Shown: positions 12,248-25,500 of the stretch, in pieces
How the letters are laid out: each line of letters starts with the position of its first letter
Position numbering within the stretch: position 1 is the first letter of the stretch
Assembly: GCA_907165065.1 (NCBI GenBank)
Contig: OU015525.1
Coordinates: 32,313,037-32,377,036 of the forward strand
Direction of reading: 5' to 3'
DNA length: 64,000 nt
DNA from: Caprimulgus europaeus
Lineage: Eukaryota > Chordata > Aves > Caprimulgiformes > Caprimulgidae
Notes under the pieces: generated by a model
Seen by the model: the letters and a program-made list of their open reading frames with translations, nothing else
Databases searched by the model: none
What the model was told of the DNA's origin: nothing
Made by a program: the position numbers and the translations under genes

Positions 12248-15044
12248 TCATTTTATATTGCAGATGTGTGGAAAGAGGCAAATTTTATACTGCCACCATC
12301 TTTCAAGTCATTACTGTTTTGCACAAAGAGAAAATTGTGAGACTAGATGAAGAGTAAACCTAAGGAAAATACCATGCCAAGAAAAAGCTGCTAGCTCTAG
12401 TCAGTTTTTTTGAAGTTAACTAGTAATGGAAACCAGAAAAGAACAAGAGACTACAGGAAGAAGAAAGTGTACTACTATATTTGGTCAGGGTAGTGGGACA
12501 ACTTGATCAGGTCTTACTGTCTTAATGACCTTAAGACCTTCTATCTAACTAGCAGACAGAAACAACGGAACTACATAAATACATATACATATACTTTGTA
12601 GTATTATATTTAATTTGTTTATACTCAATATATTGCTTTATATATGGAGAACATGTCAGTCTTTAACAATATCATGGTCTTGCCAGCCATGTTGAAAAGT
12701 GGGTGTACATTGCATGTTCATATAAAAGGATGCACAGAGGAGTTTTCAGTAAACCTTCACTATGAATTTGGGGACAATTTTTTACACTATCTCAAGTAGT
12801 ACTATCAATCATGTTTGTCTTCAGTTATGTATCCTTTCAAAAACATTTCTGTATCATTTAAATTTAATGCATTTCTCTGTGAGGAAAGACTAACAGTTGG
12901 AACAATTGACATTGTGATGGCTACTTAAAAATTATCAGTATATAGTAGAGCATAAAACTCTAGAACCACTTCTAGATTCATATGGATTTACACTTATAAA
13001 ATCTCAGTCTTGTGATGACATAATAGGTACTCTTGCATACTTTAATAAAGCAGGCAAGGTAGGACTAAGATAGAGCTTTCCAAACAAATCAGAGATTCAT
13101 TATCTTCTATCAAGTGCATCTTTCTATATGCATCTATACTACAAAAACATGGCAATTCTTTTGCTTTTTGCCAAGCCCTGCAGCTTAGTGGAGAGCTAGT
13201 ACCTCAGGCTAAACAACAACAACAAATAGTAGTTTGAGCTGTACAGGGAAATGATTAAAAGAGTGATCTTTAAGACTACTTTACAACATGGGCTTATACT
13301 TTCCTCTCTGACAAAATGGAATCTCTCTCAAACCCTATTTAAAGATTTTCAGTGCAGCTGCAGATGTCTTTTGGAGTTTTTATGAATGTTTTAAGGGAAG
13401 GAATATTAAATTTGTCAAGCCAGTTATCAAGGCATTTTTTAACAGACCAGGTACTAATCAACATCTAAATCAAGTTGATTTTATCATTGTTTAGTCTATT
13501 TATAGTAATAAATATGATGAAAGATAACAAAAGAAATAAAAAATACAGACTGAAAACAAATTATTTTAAAACAAAATGATAACCAATATAAGAATATCAG
13601 AATGTCATTGGAAAATTATTTGATGTTTAAAACATACTTGCAGAATATTTCTGTAACTAAGTTTAATATTTTTAAACAACTTCTTTTAATAATGAACACT
13701 TAATCACAAGGAAAAGTAATAAAATATATTCTGAAAAAGAGAAGGTGGGATTTTGTAAATAGGAATGAAGTAAATTATTCTGCTTATGATTCCTTGTTTT
13801 CTTGAACACTCAAATATCAAATCCTGAAACAGAGAAAATAGCTCACCTCTTTCGTCCACAAGTAATTAAAGATAAAAAATGCTCTATAACCATCACACAG
13901 ATGAAATAAAATTTTCAATAACAGAAAGAACAAATAAACTTTTCTGTTATTAGAATTATGTCAAGCATGCATAGTACTTTGTTCTGATGTGGAAGAGAGA
14001 ACATCAGTAGCAAGTTTCTTCCACTCACTTTAAATGTGGAGTCCAAAACCTTGTAGAAACTTAGCTACAGTGACACTTGGAAGGCTTCTTGAATTTTTTT
14101 TATGTCATATGGTCCCCAGTGCTCTTATTTTTGTTATGGGAATGGAGTATACAGCCAGTTGATTCGTTGTCACACAGAAGTCTATGGTCGAGTATTCTAG
14201 TGCTAAGTAAAGAAGAGGAGATAAAATTTATATGTGCACAGCGAGAAGCTGAGCATGAGAAGAAAAGAACAAAGGCTATGCTAATATGCAGAAATTTCAG
14301 CATCTTTGCTGCAGAAAATCAGACATCTCTTCCCTTACTTCCTGAGATGTGGCAGGTGTTGAAACAGTATTTTCTTTGCACAGATGTGAAATATCAGCCT
14401 AAGAACAAAACTTTCTTGAAGCAGATCCGGTGAATTGATAACATTAATTTTTAGGTTCATCAATTTTACAGATAAAATATTATCTCTAGTGTAGCACTGG
14501 GAGATATTTTGTTAAGTTTTAAATGAAATTGTTTGGGTTCCAGTCACAGGATAGCTGTTGAAGTACAAAGTACAATGCAAGAGTTTCCCCCCTACACTTT
14601 TTTTTGAAGGGTAGGTGATATGATTTACAGCTACTACGGAACCTAAAATGGTCTGTATAGGCTGCAGTTAAAATTGGAATAATCTAGTTAAAATTTGACT
14701 CAGGTCTCTCTATACTACACTTTAATAGTGCCGTATCTTCAGATAAGTTGTGAAATAAAGATTTGGAGTGTACCAACTATATGGAGGGAAGTACAGCACA
14801 CAAAATAGAACCAATAAATTAAATTGATTAAAGGTGTTGAAGAAAGGGGAAATGTTCACTGCAAATCGGTAACTAAATTATTGTAATAGTGTAGAACATG
14901 ATAATATAGTAATTTTTTATGACCCTTTTGAGAAATATGAAATTGCTACTGATTTAGAAGCAATGAGAAGGCCTTGTCTTTGACCAGCTGTTCCAGAAAA
15001 AATAATTTGTATAAATGAAGAAATCTTATGGCCTTCAGACCTAC
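12248..15044. other. Non-coding DNA with one unassigned 118-codon open frame
   Basis: The only notable frame is on the plus strand at 14077-14433 (118 codons). Its central part is rich in Glu, Lys and Arg (KEEEIKF...REAEHEKKRTKAM), which could be a helix. It has no recognisable domain and no supporting splice or promoter signal that I can defend. The rest is unique AT-rich sequence without a gene or a recognised repeat. Confidence 0.4.
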
Positions 15045-15445
15045 CCACCTGTCCTCGTTTTTGCTAAGATAGGGTTAATTTTCTTCTTAGTAACTTGAAA
15101 ACACTGTGTTTTGGTTTCGTGAGGATTGTGATGAGAACAATGTTGATAACTACAAGGACACTGTGCTTGGGCAATTTCGAAGAAGAGAGGACTGGAAGCA
15201 GGGAGTGGAGAAGAAAAGTGTAGTAGTTAGTAAAATCCAGAGTTGACAGCTGGATATGCCAATAAGATATTCCATATCATATTACATCATGTTTAGTATA
15301 TTAACTGGGGCTGATCAGAAAGGTGGGTATTCTCTTGGGAATCACTCGGGCTTGTTTTTCAGGGATTGCAGTTTTGGTTTCAGAGTTCCTTTTCACTCGT
15401 CCAGGATCGTTATCAGTGGGTGGTGAGCAATTGTACTCTGCATTA

Positions 15446-15485
<40 letters not shown>

Positions 15486-15707
15486 TGTTATCATTATTAC
15501 TATTACTATTATCTCATAACTTTAATTTTATTTTTACTGTAATTATTTTTTTTTTTTTCTTATCTCAACCTACAAGTCTCCTCACCTTTACCCCTCCAAT
15601 TCTCTTCCCGATTCCCTGGGTGGGTGGATCGGGGACCAGGGGGCCAGGGAGGCTGCAAGTGGCTGTGTCTTGTTTGGCTGCCAGCTAAGTTAAACTATCA
15701 CACCACC
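15045..15707 (+). mobile_element. Solo LTR of an avian endogenous retrovirus with TSD
   Basis: The LTR body spans 15050-15702 (653 bp). It begins TGTCCTCG and ends ACTATCACA, and is flanked by an exact 5-bp duplication, CCACC, at 15045-15049 and 15703-15707. The start, followed by 'agggttaattttc', is a familiar opening of bird ERV LTRs. Near the middle are 'ggatatgccaataagatattcc' and a C/T-rich 3' half, both shared with the inverted copy at 20.6 kb. An (AT)16 run lies inside at 15449-15480. No gag, pol or env remnant adjoins it, so this is a solo LTR. Confidence 0.9.
15449..15480. repeat. (AT)16 microsatellite inside an LTR
   Basis: A perfect AT dinucleotide run within the 15.05-kb LTR. The related LTR at 20.6 kb has no such run at the corresponding place, so the expansion is private to this copy. 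Confidence 0.9.
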
Positions 15708-18700
15708 ATAAAATTGTGAATGTATTTTAAAGCATGATTTTTGCCTGCTAAACTTGGTACGCAATACTCTGAATGGTTCAGTAAAAAGAAAGGTCTATTT
15801 CTTTTCCTATCACACTGTCTTTTAATGTAGATGACTACAAGGACAATCAAGATATACAAAACATATTCAGAATGGGAACAGCAATCCAAACTTCTTAAAA
15901 CAGCTCTCCATGACACTCTTTCCTGGGAGCACACACGTCCTGATGTCTCAAGAGCAATTTCAGCCTGACATACTAAAGAGAATGATGTGAAGGAGTTGGA
16001 ACTGGGAAAGCTGGAACTGCTGAAAATCTAAAACTGTATAATCAAATAATAGAAAACCTCACAAGTTGTTTTAAAAGAGGCAAATGAATAATGAGAGAAG
16101 AAAGCACAGAAATTATTGAGCAAAAAAAGACACTGGAATTGCTGGGCATTCAATGAAAAAGGGTTTTCAAACAAAGGAATCAGAACTTTTTATTTTACCA
16201 AACAAATAATCATCTTTTACTGTCCCATCCTCAAATATTTATAAAGTGACAACAGCAATATGACACCTTATATGTTTTCCTGCTTTTTCCTAATTGTTGT
16301 TTGTATTACAACACACAGTCAGTAGTGATATTTAAGCTTTTTAAAATTTGTAATTATGTGCAATGGTTTCTACAGAAAACATCACATATTGTAGTATTTC
16401 CAACATATCTTGGATGTCAAATGTGAATACTAATAAACTATTTTTTTTTTTTCTTCTGAAACACGGGTACATTAACATTATTTGTATACATACATAGGAT
16501 TACTTTGGTTTATCATTTTAAAATTATTTTCCTAAATCTTTCCTGAATGCATTGTGCTAGAGAAGCTTTGGTTTCTCTCTTCATCACCAAACACTGCATG
16601 AAAACATAAGGTTTTCTCAATGTAGAATATTTTGTCATTCTCTATTCTTCCCCATCTGCAAGTACTACCTAATATTGCCCCCAAACAATAAAGGCACAGA
16701 ACAGGAAAGAGTTTGTCAAACTCACTGTGTATTTTATTGGGAAATATCTTCAAAGAAAATAAATGAAAAATTAGATATATGAGTAATATATTTAAACCTT
16801 TAGGGCTTTTTCCCTTCTATCACTTATTACCTGGCTGCCATCTATATATATATTTAATATAGATGATAAAAAGTGAAAGAGAAATTATATATTTCCAATT
16901 TTTAATTTTCACAATGAGGAAAGGAGCTGTAACCTTACCAGTGTGATCTTTACTAAACACGAAAGTTAAGGCCACACACTGACAGCATAAAAAGAGGGAA
17001 GAAGGTACTACCCTACATGGTTTCCCTCCCAAGTTGTGTAAGATTTCTTATTTCAAAGTAGTTTATCTAGCTCTCACATATGAACAGACTAGAATTCCTT
17101 TCGTAACATAATATTGTCTCTAAATTACCATTGCTTCGTTGTGTAGTTACCTTCTGTGGTGCAAAGTTAATTCAGCAAGCCTAAGCTTTCTTCAATTATA
17201 TTTGAACTAGAAGGTAAAAGTTGTGAAGTGTTGTATCATAAAAGACATCAACTATCCTATATCTCAATTTAAATAAGCATAAATCATTATAAAGTAGATA
17301 CATACAACATATCAGGTGGCTGTGTGAGTAAATAATGGTTATAATTCTAGAAATTTTCATTTTGAAGCAAGAAATTTGCATGTATCTCTACAGTTTTCCT
17401 TAAATCAACCTGGAAAATAAAAGGATTTTTGAGAATCAAAGAAAAAAATAAAGTAAATTAAAACAGTAATTTCTAAATTACTAAATGAAACTAAAATGTT
17501 ACATAAGCAGAAATTGTAGAGCAGCAGAGCACACACAAATACTCAACCCCCTCATTCAGGTAGCTCCTAAGTAATGTGTATTGTGTGGATGTCTTGAGTA
17601 TCTCCTGAGGTTATAACAAATTAGGAAAATATTCTTTGCTGGCATGCATTTTTGAGAATGGTCTCACATGATTTACCAGCAATAGTTTTGATTAAAGAAT
17701 AATAAAGAGAAATTAAAGAAAGAGTCTGCATAGACATGACTCTCAGACTCTTTGGACTAGTTTTTTGAAATTCCTATCTTTTTCTTTTTTGTGGCACTCA
17801 GAATTGTCTTTCTTAGTCCCTATTTTCCAACAATATTAAGCATGCAATGAAGAAAATGTAAACAATGTACCCTTATTTTGTACAGATATTATATCACCTC
17901 TACGTGAATACAATTCGGCCAACAGTCACCTTCCTGGTGTAACTAAGGCATACTATCCTTTTAAAAGATAAAGCTATATTTGAAAAAGCTAGAGCTGTTG
18001 GAAGATGTTTAAAACATGTGGTCCTAGAGAAACAAAAAGATTGCAATATAATAGCTATTGATAGAGCAACAGTAACAGTTGCAATACTGTTGCAACAATA
18101 GCAACAAGGAAACAAATGAAATTTTTTTATTAGGTATTGTCTTTGTATTAAAACAATATGTAAATCAATAGCCTGGTTTTTCACTCCTAACAATAAAGAT
18201 TCTACTACGTGCAAAAAGGCAGAATGAAGAGAAGTTAAACTTCATTATATATATATAAAAAAAAAGTTTATACAATCATTAGTTATCTGTCAACTAAAGT
18301 TTGACTAAATCTAGCAGAAGCCCAGGCAAGTGTGCTCTTAAAAATGTAATATATGCCATGAGGAAATGTAGTATGCCATTCTCCTCAACTTCTAGGCATC
18401 TGCCCCAACCTATTTTGTAATAAAATGTGAAATTGCTTACTTGTAAAACCATGACAGTGGGAGAAATGAAAATAAATTCTATTAGAAAAGGAAAGCATTT
18501 TTTCACCTTTGACAGCAGATATTTGTTGAAGGGAAACAAAATCAAAAGGATCATCTGATAGATATTGCCTATTTTGGATAGATCTAGATTGTAATTTATA
18601 CACAATGAGGTTTACTGACAACAGTATTGATAAAAAATTACTTTCAAGTTAAGATAGACTACTAACTATATAATTCTGTTCTAGCAGTCACTAAACCAGT

Positions 18701-20579
18701 TAATCACTGTTGTCAGAAACAAATTAACTAGCTGCTTGAATAATTTAATCTAATTAGAAACATTTGATATCATAATGCTTCTGACTTCTAAATCACTAAT
18801 GAAACAGTGTTGTCAAAAAAATTATAAACAAAGTCTGAACTCAGGTCAGTTAAGCCATTTTAGGTTACCAGACCTCTGAACCTCTAAAATTAACTTTGTA
18901 AAGACTTTTGAAACAGTTTTGAAAACTAGATTTTGAGGAGAAAATCTGTTTTCCTCAGAGATTTCAGAGAAAATTGGTGCATTGGACGTGTTAAGCTATG
19001 CTTACTACAGTATTTCTTAAATTTAAAAATTATAAATAACACCCTCCAGAGGTAAATAATAATAATTATTAAAAATGCTGGTGAATTCTATTCTGGATAT
19101 CAATTTAAGATGCATGAGCAAAACTAGAAGTTAATGATTCTTCTTGCAAAATGAGTCTTGAAAAAGTCATACCTTTCATTTGCAAATATGCCCTAATATT
19201 TTTTTTAATTTTACATGAAAACTTGCATACTCATAGATGTTGATTTGAGTGCGCACACTCATTTGCAGATGTGTACATATACACAAAAAGTATCTTCGGA
19301 GAAGAAATGAAAGAATGGGATGCAATTCATTCAAAGTACTTCAATATAAAATTATTTTTTCTGTCATTTGTTCAATAGCATTATATAGATTCCCCTCCCT
19401 CCTTCAAAAAAGAAATAAATTAAAGAATCAAAAGCAACATGGGGACACACAGTATCTTGGCTTAGGACAAAAGTGATTGCAACCACAGAGATCTAGACAC
19501 ATTTTAACTTGCCTAGGCAGAGCATAGCTAAGAATTTTTGAAGCAGTATTAGAAAAAATTTCTGGACCATTTTTAGGTTGTGTAGTCTCGGAAACCTTGA
19601 AAGGTTTTTTAAAAAGTAGAAACTAATGCTCTAATTCTCTACTGATTCTCCACTAATACTTTTTAGGGTTTAACAGTGTGATTCAATTCTGCCCTGGCAG
19701 TTACTCATCTATTCCAGTAAAACTATCAGAAGAGCTGATACAAATCCGTACTAATTTGCATTAACTGTAGTTACAAAGAACAAATGTGTATCAGTATAAT
19801 TAATACAAATTACTGTGGATGTACTGTAAACATATCTTGTCCTACTATCTGCTGTATTGGCTTAATGAGATTTCAAATATTATTGATGAAGATAATAAGA
19901 TAAAATACTTTTGTTCTGTATTAGGCTTCACATGACATTCTGAGAAAGTGGCTAAAACAATACAGAAACAACATGCTGCATGTTTTCAAAAGCTAGATTT
20001 ATTGAAATGAACCATGAAAGATTGTCATGAATTCTGAAACACTATTTAAAGTCAAGAATGTATTAAAAAAAGTATGTTCTATTTTAATAGGCTCCATTTC
20101 AATCACTTTTACTTAGAGACGAGGTACTACTTAATTCACTGAAGCTCTATGGCCTGCATTGTGCCAGACATGAGACTCGATTACAGTGCTTCTTCTGGAT
20201 TTATGACATATGAATCCATTAATAACTGCAGAATTAAGCAGTTTTACATCTGGTAGTTAAAGTATTGTGTGACTATATTAAAGAAGGCTAAAAAGTTACC
20301 ATATTTCAATGTAAAAATCTTTCTAATGAACTCTTTACATAAGTAAAGATAATAGAGTCTTCAGAAAGATGAAACCTTCAGTGTATCTTCCCAAGTTCCA
20401 TAGATTGGGAAGTGACTAATTTGGAAGCTTAATGAACCAGTTGGTCCCAGTAGCAATTTGCCTATGTTGGGGAAGAATCAATATTCATAAAACAATTTGG
20501 TTTATGATACCTTGATAACCCTAGCTTTATCATAACTATTTCAATTGCTTGATTAGATTTTCAGTGCATATTTATCTTT
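15708..20579. other. Non-coding DNA, no gene seen
   Basis: About 4.9 kb of AT-rich unique sequence between two solo LTRs. Small frames near 17.9-18.6 kb on the minus strand reach about 100 codons but have no motif, and neighbouring frames overlap them. No RNA gene or recognisable transposon was seen. Confidence 0.5.
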
Positions 20580-21240
20580 ACATTTGTGATAGTTTCTCTG
20601 GGCTAGCCAACGGCTAGCAGCCTACACAACCATTCACCCACTCCCCCAGCCCCCAGGGGATAGAGGAGAGGATTAGGGCAAAGGTAAGGAGACTCATAAA
20701 TTGAGATAAGGACAATTTAATAACAGGAATAAAAGAAAATTTAAAATAATAGTAATATTAAAATAGTAGTGTTAATGATAATAGTAATAAAATATGACGA
20801 GTGATGTAAAGTGCAACTGCTCACCACCTGCTGACCAAGCCCAGCCCATTCTCAGATAACAATCCCAGAGAAGCAACAATCCCAAACTGAAACCACAATT
20901 CCAGAAGAGTGAGAGCCCAAGCGAAAGTCAGAGAGAGCTAAAAGAGGAAGAGACCCTCACTAATATACTGGACATGATGTGATATGATATAGAATGTCTC
21001 ATTGGCATATCCAACTGCCAATTTAGCTTATTATTTTAAACATTCCTCACCTCCTTAGATCTTGCGCTTGTAGACTAATAAAACACTAAGTCCTTAACTT
21101 CTAGTGACAAAAATGAAAATGCTGGTATGTTATCAGTGTTTCTCACATAACAAATCCCAGGCTGTAAGCAAAACACAGAACTATGCTAGCTACTAAAAAG
21201 AAACACAACTCTGTTCCAGCTAAAAAAACAGGACAACATC
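20580..21240 (-). mobile_element. Solo LTR of an avian endogenous retrovirus, inverted relative to the 15-kb copy
   Basis: The LTR body spans 20585-21235 (651 bp), starting TGTGATAGTT on the plus strand and ending AACAGGACA. It is therefore the reverse complement of an LTR starting TGTCCTG and ending ACTATCACA. Its length and internal phrases match the 653-bp copy at 15050-15702, including the segment around 'tctcattggcatatccaactg' read in reverse. Flanking 5-mers are ACATT (left) and ACATC (right), a target duplication with one mismatch. No internal viral sequence remains. Confidence 0.85.
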
Positions 21241-21341
21241 AAATCCTTCTATATTCTCAAATAACCTTCTGAAAAAAATACTTGTTCAAGCAAATGACTA
21301 GCAATTCACTGCATTTTTTTTTTAATGCTAACAACATTATA

Positions 21342-22502
21342 CTATGCCATCTATGCGGATTTGTACAAGGCATTTGACACTGTCCTGAACAATGTCCTTG
21401 TCTCTAAGTTGGAGAGTCATAGACTAGACAGATGGACAACTCAGTGAATAAAGAACTGGCTGGTTGTTCGCACTCAGAGAGTTGTGGTCAACAACTCGAT
21501 GTCCAAGTGGAGGCCAGTGATGAGTAGCGTTCCTTAGGGATTGGTATAGGGTACCAGCACAGTTTAACATCTTTGTCAGCAACATGGGTAGTGGGACTGG
21601 GTGCACCCTCGGGAATTTTGCCGATGACACTTAGCTGTGTGGTTTTGTCAACATACTGGAAGGAAGGGATACCATCCAGAGAGACCTTGACAGGCTTGAG
21701 AGGTGGGCCTGTGCAAACCTCATGAAGTTCAACAAGGCCAAATACAAGGTCCTGCATCTGGGTCTGGGCAATCCCAAGCATAAATATAAGCTGGATGGGG
21801 AATGGATGGACAGCAGCCCTGAGGAGAAGGACTTGGGGTGTTGGAGGACAAGAAACTCAACATGAGCCAGCAATGTGCGCTTAAAGCCCAGAAGGCCAAC
21901 TGTATCCTGGGCTGCATCAAGAGAATTGTGGTCAGCAGGTCAAGGGACGTGATTCTCCCACTCTGCTCCACTCTTGTAAGGCCCCACCTAGAGTAATGTG
22001 TCCAGTTCTGAGGCAATCAACAAAAGAAGAACATAGATCTACCAGAGCAAGTCCAGAGAAGGGCCACGAGGATGTTCAGAGGGCTGGAGCACCTCTCCTC
22101 TGAGGACAGGTTGAGAGAGCTGTTCAACCTGGAGAAGACTCTAGGGAGACCTCATAGGAGTCTTGCAGTACCTGAAGACAGCCTACAGGAAGGCTAAGGA
22201 GGGACTTTTTTCAAGGGCACGTAGTCATACAACAAGGTTTAATGGCTACAAGCTGAAAGAGGGTAGGTTTAGATTAGATATTAGGAAGAAATTCTTTACT
22301 GTGAGGGTGGTCCGACACTGGAACAGGTTGCCCAAGGAAGTTGTGGATGCTCCCTCCCTTGAAGTGTTTAAGGAGAGGTTGGATGAGGTTTTGAGCAACT
22401 TGGTCTAGTGGAAGGTGTCCCTGCTCATGGCAGGGATGTTGGAACCAGATGATCTTTAAGGTCTCTTACAACCTATGCCATTCTATGATTCTATGATTCT
22501 AT
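21342..22502 (+). mobile_element. CR1 LINE, 5'-truncated, broken frame
   Basis: The plus strand starts inside the reverse transcriptase at the catalytic block (Y-A-DLYKAFDTVLN) and continues to the CR1 3' UTR with terminal ATTCTATG units ending near 22502. The frame is interrupted by stops and shifts. The last readable piece is at 22163-22408, with the conserved C-terminal FFTVRVVRHWNRLPKEV block. About 1.16 kb remain. It is similar in age to the 2.9-kb copy and cannot be functional. Confidence 0.93.
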
Positions 22503-25500
22503 TATATGTTAAAAATACTGGAAATTAAAAAACATTTATCATAAAACTAAGTGAAAAATTAAATCCAAACTTTGTGTAGTATTTCTTCAATTAATATTTC
22601 CAGAGAACTTTTATGCAGTGATACCTTGACAAACTAAGACCTGTTTGTTTTCTTCACCAAGTATCTTCCTTCCTCCACTCTCAAATGCTTAACAGATTTC
22701 AGTTGAAACACTTAGCTACCATACAACCCACAGCTGGCAACACATTTCAGTTGAATAAACTTTATTATATTCTTTCTGTTCAAGGTTCAGTCACGCTCCA
22801 GAATTAATATGCTACTGTAGTGAAATAATACAGCAAATAATCCCTCTCAATTAGTCCCTTCAGTAACAGTGGAATGGAAAAAAGGGTATTAGTCATTCTA
22901 CTAGTTCTTTTCTTTTTTCCCGCTTTTGCAGCTACGCACATTCCTTCACCCTTTTTCTATTAAAAAACCCCCAACAAACACAAGCACCAGAGGAACAAAT
23001 TACCATAAGTAAACAATAAAAGACTCAGACAGAGGGAAAAATATATATTATTTTAACTTTTTTTTCCTTTCTGACACAAATGCTTCCCTTTTAAATCCTT
23101 GTCTTTATATACTGGATATTGTTCAGAGCAATACCACTATTTACACTTGTGAAATATTCAGTGCACTTATCAGTAATAAAAATAGAGAAATAAATAAATT
23201 AATTCTATATCATTTAATGAACTGCTGTGAAAAGGTAACTCTTCAGATCAAATTATTCTTGTCTAAATTTGGATATCTGCATTTAGATTTTTATGTGTGA
23301 CTGCATATCTACACTTCCATCACACTGAGTGGATGCCTGGTCTCCTAGTCTGCAGAGATTTTCAGCTCATCTGAAAATAGACTTTAATACTTGATCAGCT
23401 CAGTATTTACCCTTGATTCCACTCACTGAATTGATTATGTCTCCAGTGACTAAAATGGTAACTTAGACACCTAACTCATACCTTCCTACCTAGATTGTAG
23501 ACACATAATGTTAGACAATATGAATCCCACCCACAAAAGTTTAAAAAGAAGGAACGTTATTTTATATTGACTAAATATTTTCAACAGTATTTCTCATGTT
23601 TATGTTGAAAGTGGATTTTATAGTTAAAGTTATTTAAATCATATTTCTTTATCCAGTGGAAAAATCATCTAAGAATGTTCACTTGTATTACTTCACATAC
23701 AAATCTTCAATTTCATATGCTGTACCTGAGTACTGTGGTATTTTATCAGTTTTTCTGCTGCACCACAGTCCACAGTCCAGGTGGAGAATTTTGAGCTGAG
23801 ATTACTCTACTAAAGGCTCTTTCTGTACATGGCAGTGTTTTTCCTGTGTCTCGCCAATCTCTTCTTGCAGTTTTGCTATGTGATTTTCATGCTTTTTAAG
23901 CTTAAAACCAATTTAGAATATATGGTATAATTTAGATGGAAAAACTTTCATTCCTGCCAAATCTTTATTTCTTTTTCCAGAGGTATCCAATTTAAACAAA
24001 CATTTTATTATAATGTTCCATTGATCTCTATCCCTTTCATCTCTTCTTATTATTTACAGGGATTAAAATTATGAGCAATCAAACTACATTACTTTTTACA
24101 CAGCTGTGTCAAGTTAAAAGTAAAAATAAACAAACAAACATGCAAAAAGGCATTCCTCTCTATAAATACATATGCAAGAGAGGAAGAGGCAGAGACAACT
24201 ATTTTTGTTGCCGTTTACTTGGCTTTATCAATAGAAAATTAATTTAACTCAAATCTCCAGAGCAGGCAAGAAAATTATTGCGGAGTAAGACAGAATGCAA
24301 ATATTGTCAGATTTTTCCCTTCAGTAAACATCAGGTAGCCTATTCTCTTTTCCACTGAAAGAAAAACAACAACAAAAAAAAAAGCCTTTGTATTTTTTTC
24401 CCATAGACTTAGTCCGTACACAGAAAGTGGTGCTGTAAAGTAGCTGGCTCCTGTGAGTTCATAGGCTCATTTACTTTCTATTAAAACTTGGTCTTCATGT
24501 CACTTTATTCAAATGGTATTCATTTTTTTATCTTTGTTGATACCTAAGACAAGACACTTCACTATCCTATGCTCCAAAATCCTTATCTATAAAAATACAT
24601 TTTATACCCAAAAAATACATATATAAATATACACACATACATAAGAAATACTAGTAATTTTTTTTTAAATCAAAATTAAATTACACATATGAAAAATATG
24701 AAATTGCTAAGTGTAAAGTTCTAGGTAAGAGTTAGATGTTGTTATCACCACAAAAATGATTCATGTGATAATTAAGATATGTAGATTTATTTTTTTTTTC
24801 ATCCAGGAATATCATTGGGTATTAAATAATGCAACTACTTGTCTCACTCAAAACTGAAGGTAATTATGAAGTTTTATAGAAGTGTCACATAACATCATGG
24901 AACATTAGAACTTTCTTTTCATACAACAACAGTTATTTATAATCTAAGTCAACTGATGGTGCATATCAACCCTCCTAATTATTAAATACACTTTCAAGGT
25001 TACATAACACATAAATAAACAGTATACAAAAAGCTAGAAAAATATTTTTCTTACTGCTGCTAAAAAAAAAAAAAATGGTATAATCCCATTTTGAATTGTT
25101 AGTGTGTCAAAATCTCTAAAAATGTGAATTTTTAAAAATTTATAATTGTTATTCCACTCAGGCTTACTTTCAGAAATTCTCCAAGAAAGTGACAAACTAA
25201 TCTTTAAATCCCTTACACCTGTAAATATCTCTGCCTGCTCAATATACAGTGTTAGTAATTTATAAGTTTTAGTAACGTTTAAAGACTTAAAATATTAGTA
25301 CAAAAAATTAAAAAGAAAAATACTTACATGAAGTATTATTTTGATTTAGAAAACATTAAACCATGAGTGATTTGGAATGAAATTCTTGAACATACCATTT
25401 GAATGTCATAATTTTTCAGACTTTGAGGCATATTCTGTAACGTTGTAACTCAACACAGATGAACAACTGTGTTTTTCCTGACAAACTTTGTGCTCATCTC

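Noticed and set aside
14077..14433. 118-codon plus-strand frame with a charged centre
   Set aside because: No domain, no homology that I recognise and no convincing splice sites. The N-terminal part is hydrophobic AT-driven sequence. A frame of this length is expected by chance in a window of this size.
15050..21235. Idea that the 15-kb and 20.6-kb LTRs flank one provirus
   Set aside because: They are in opposite orientation, each has its own 5-bp duplication, and no gag, pol or env remnants lie between them.
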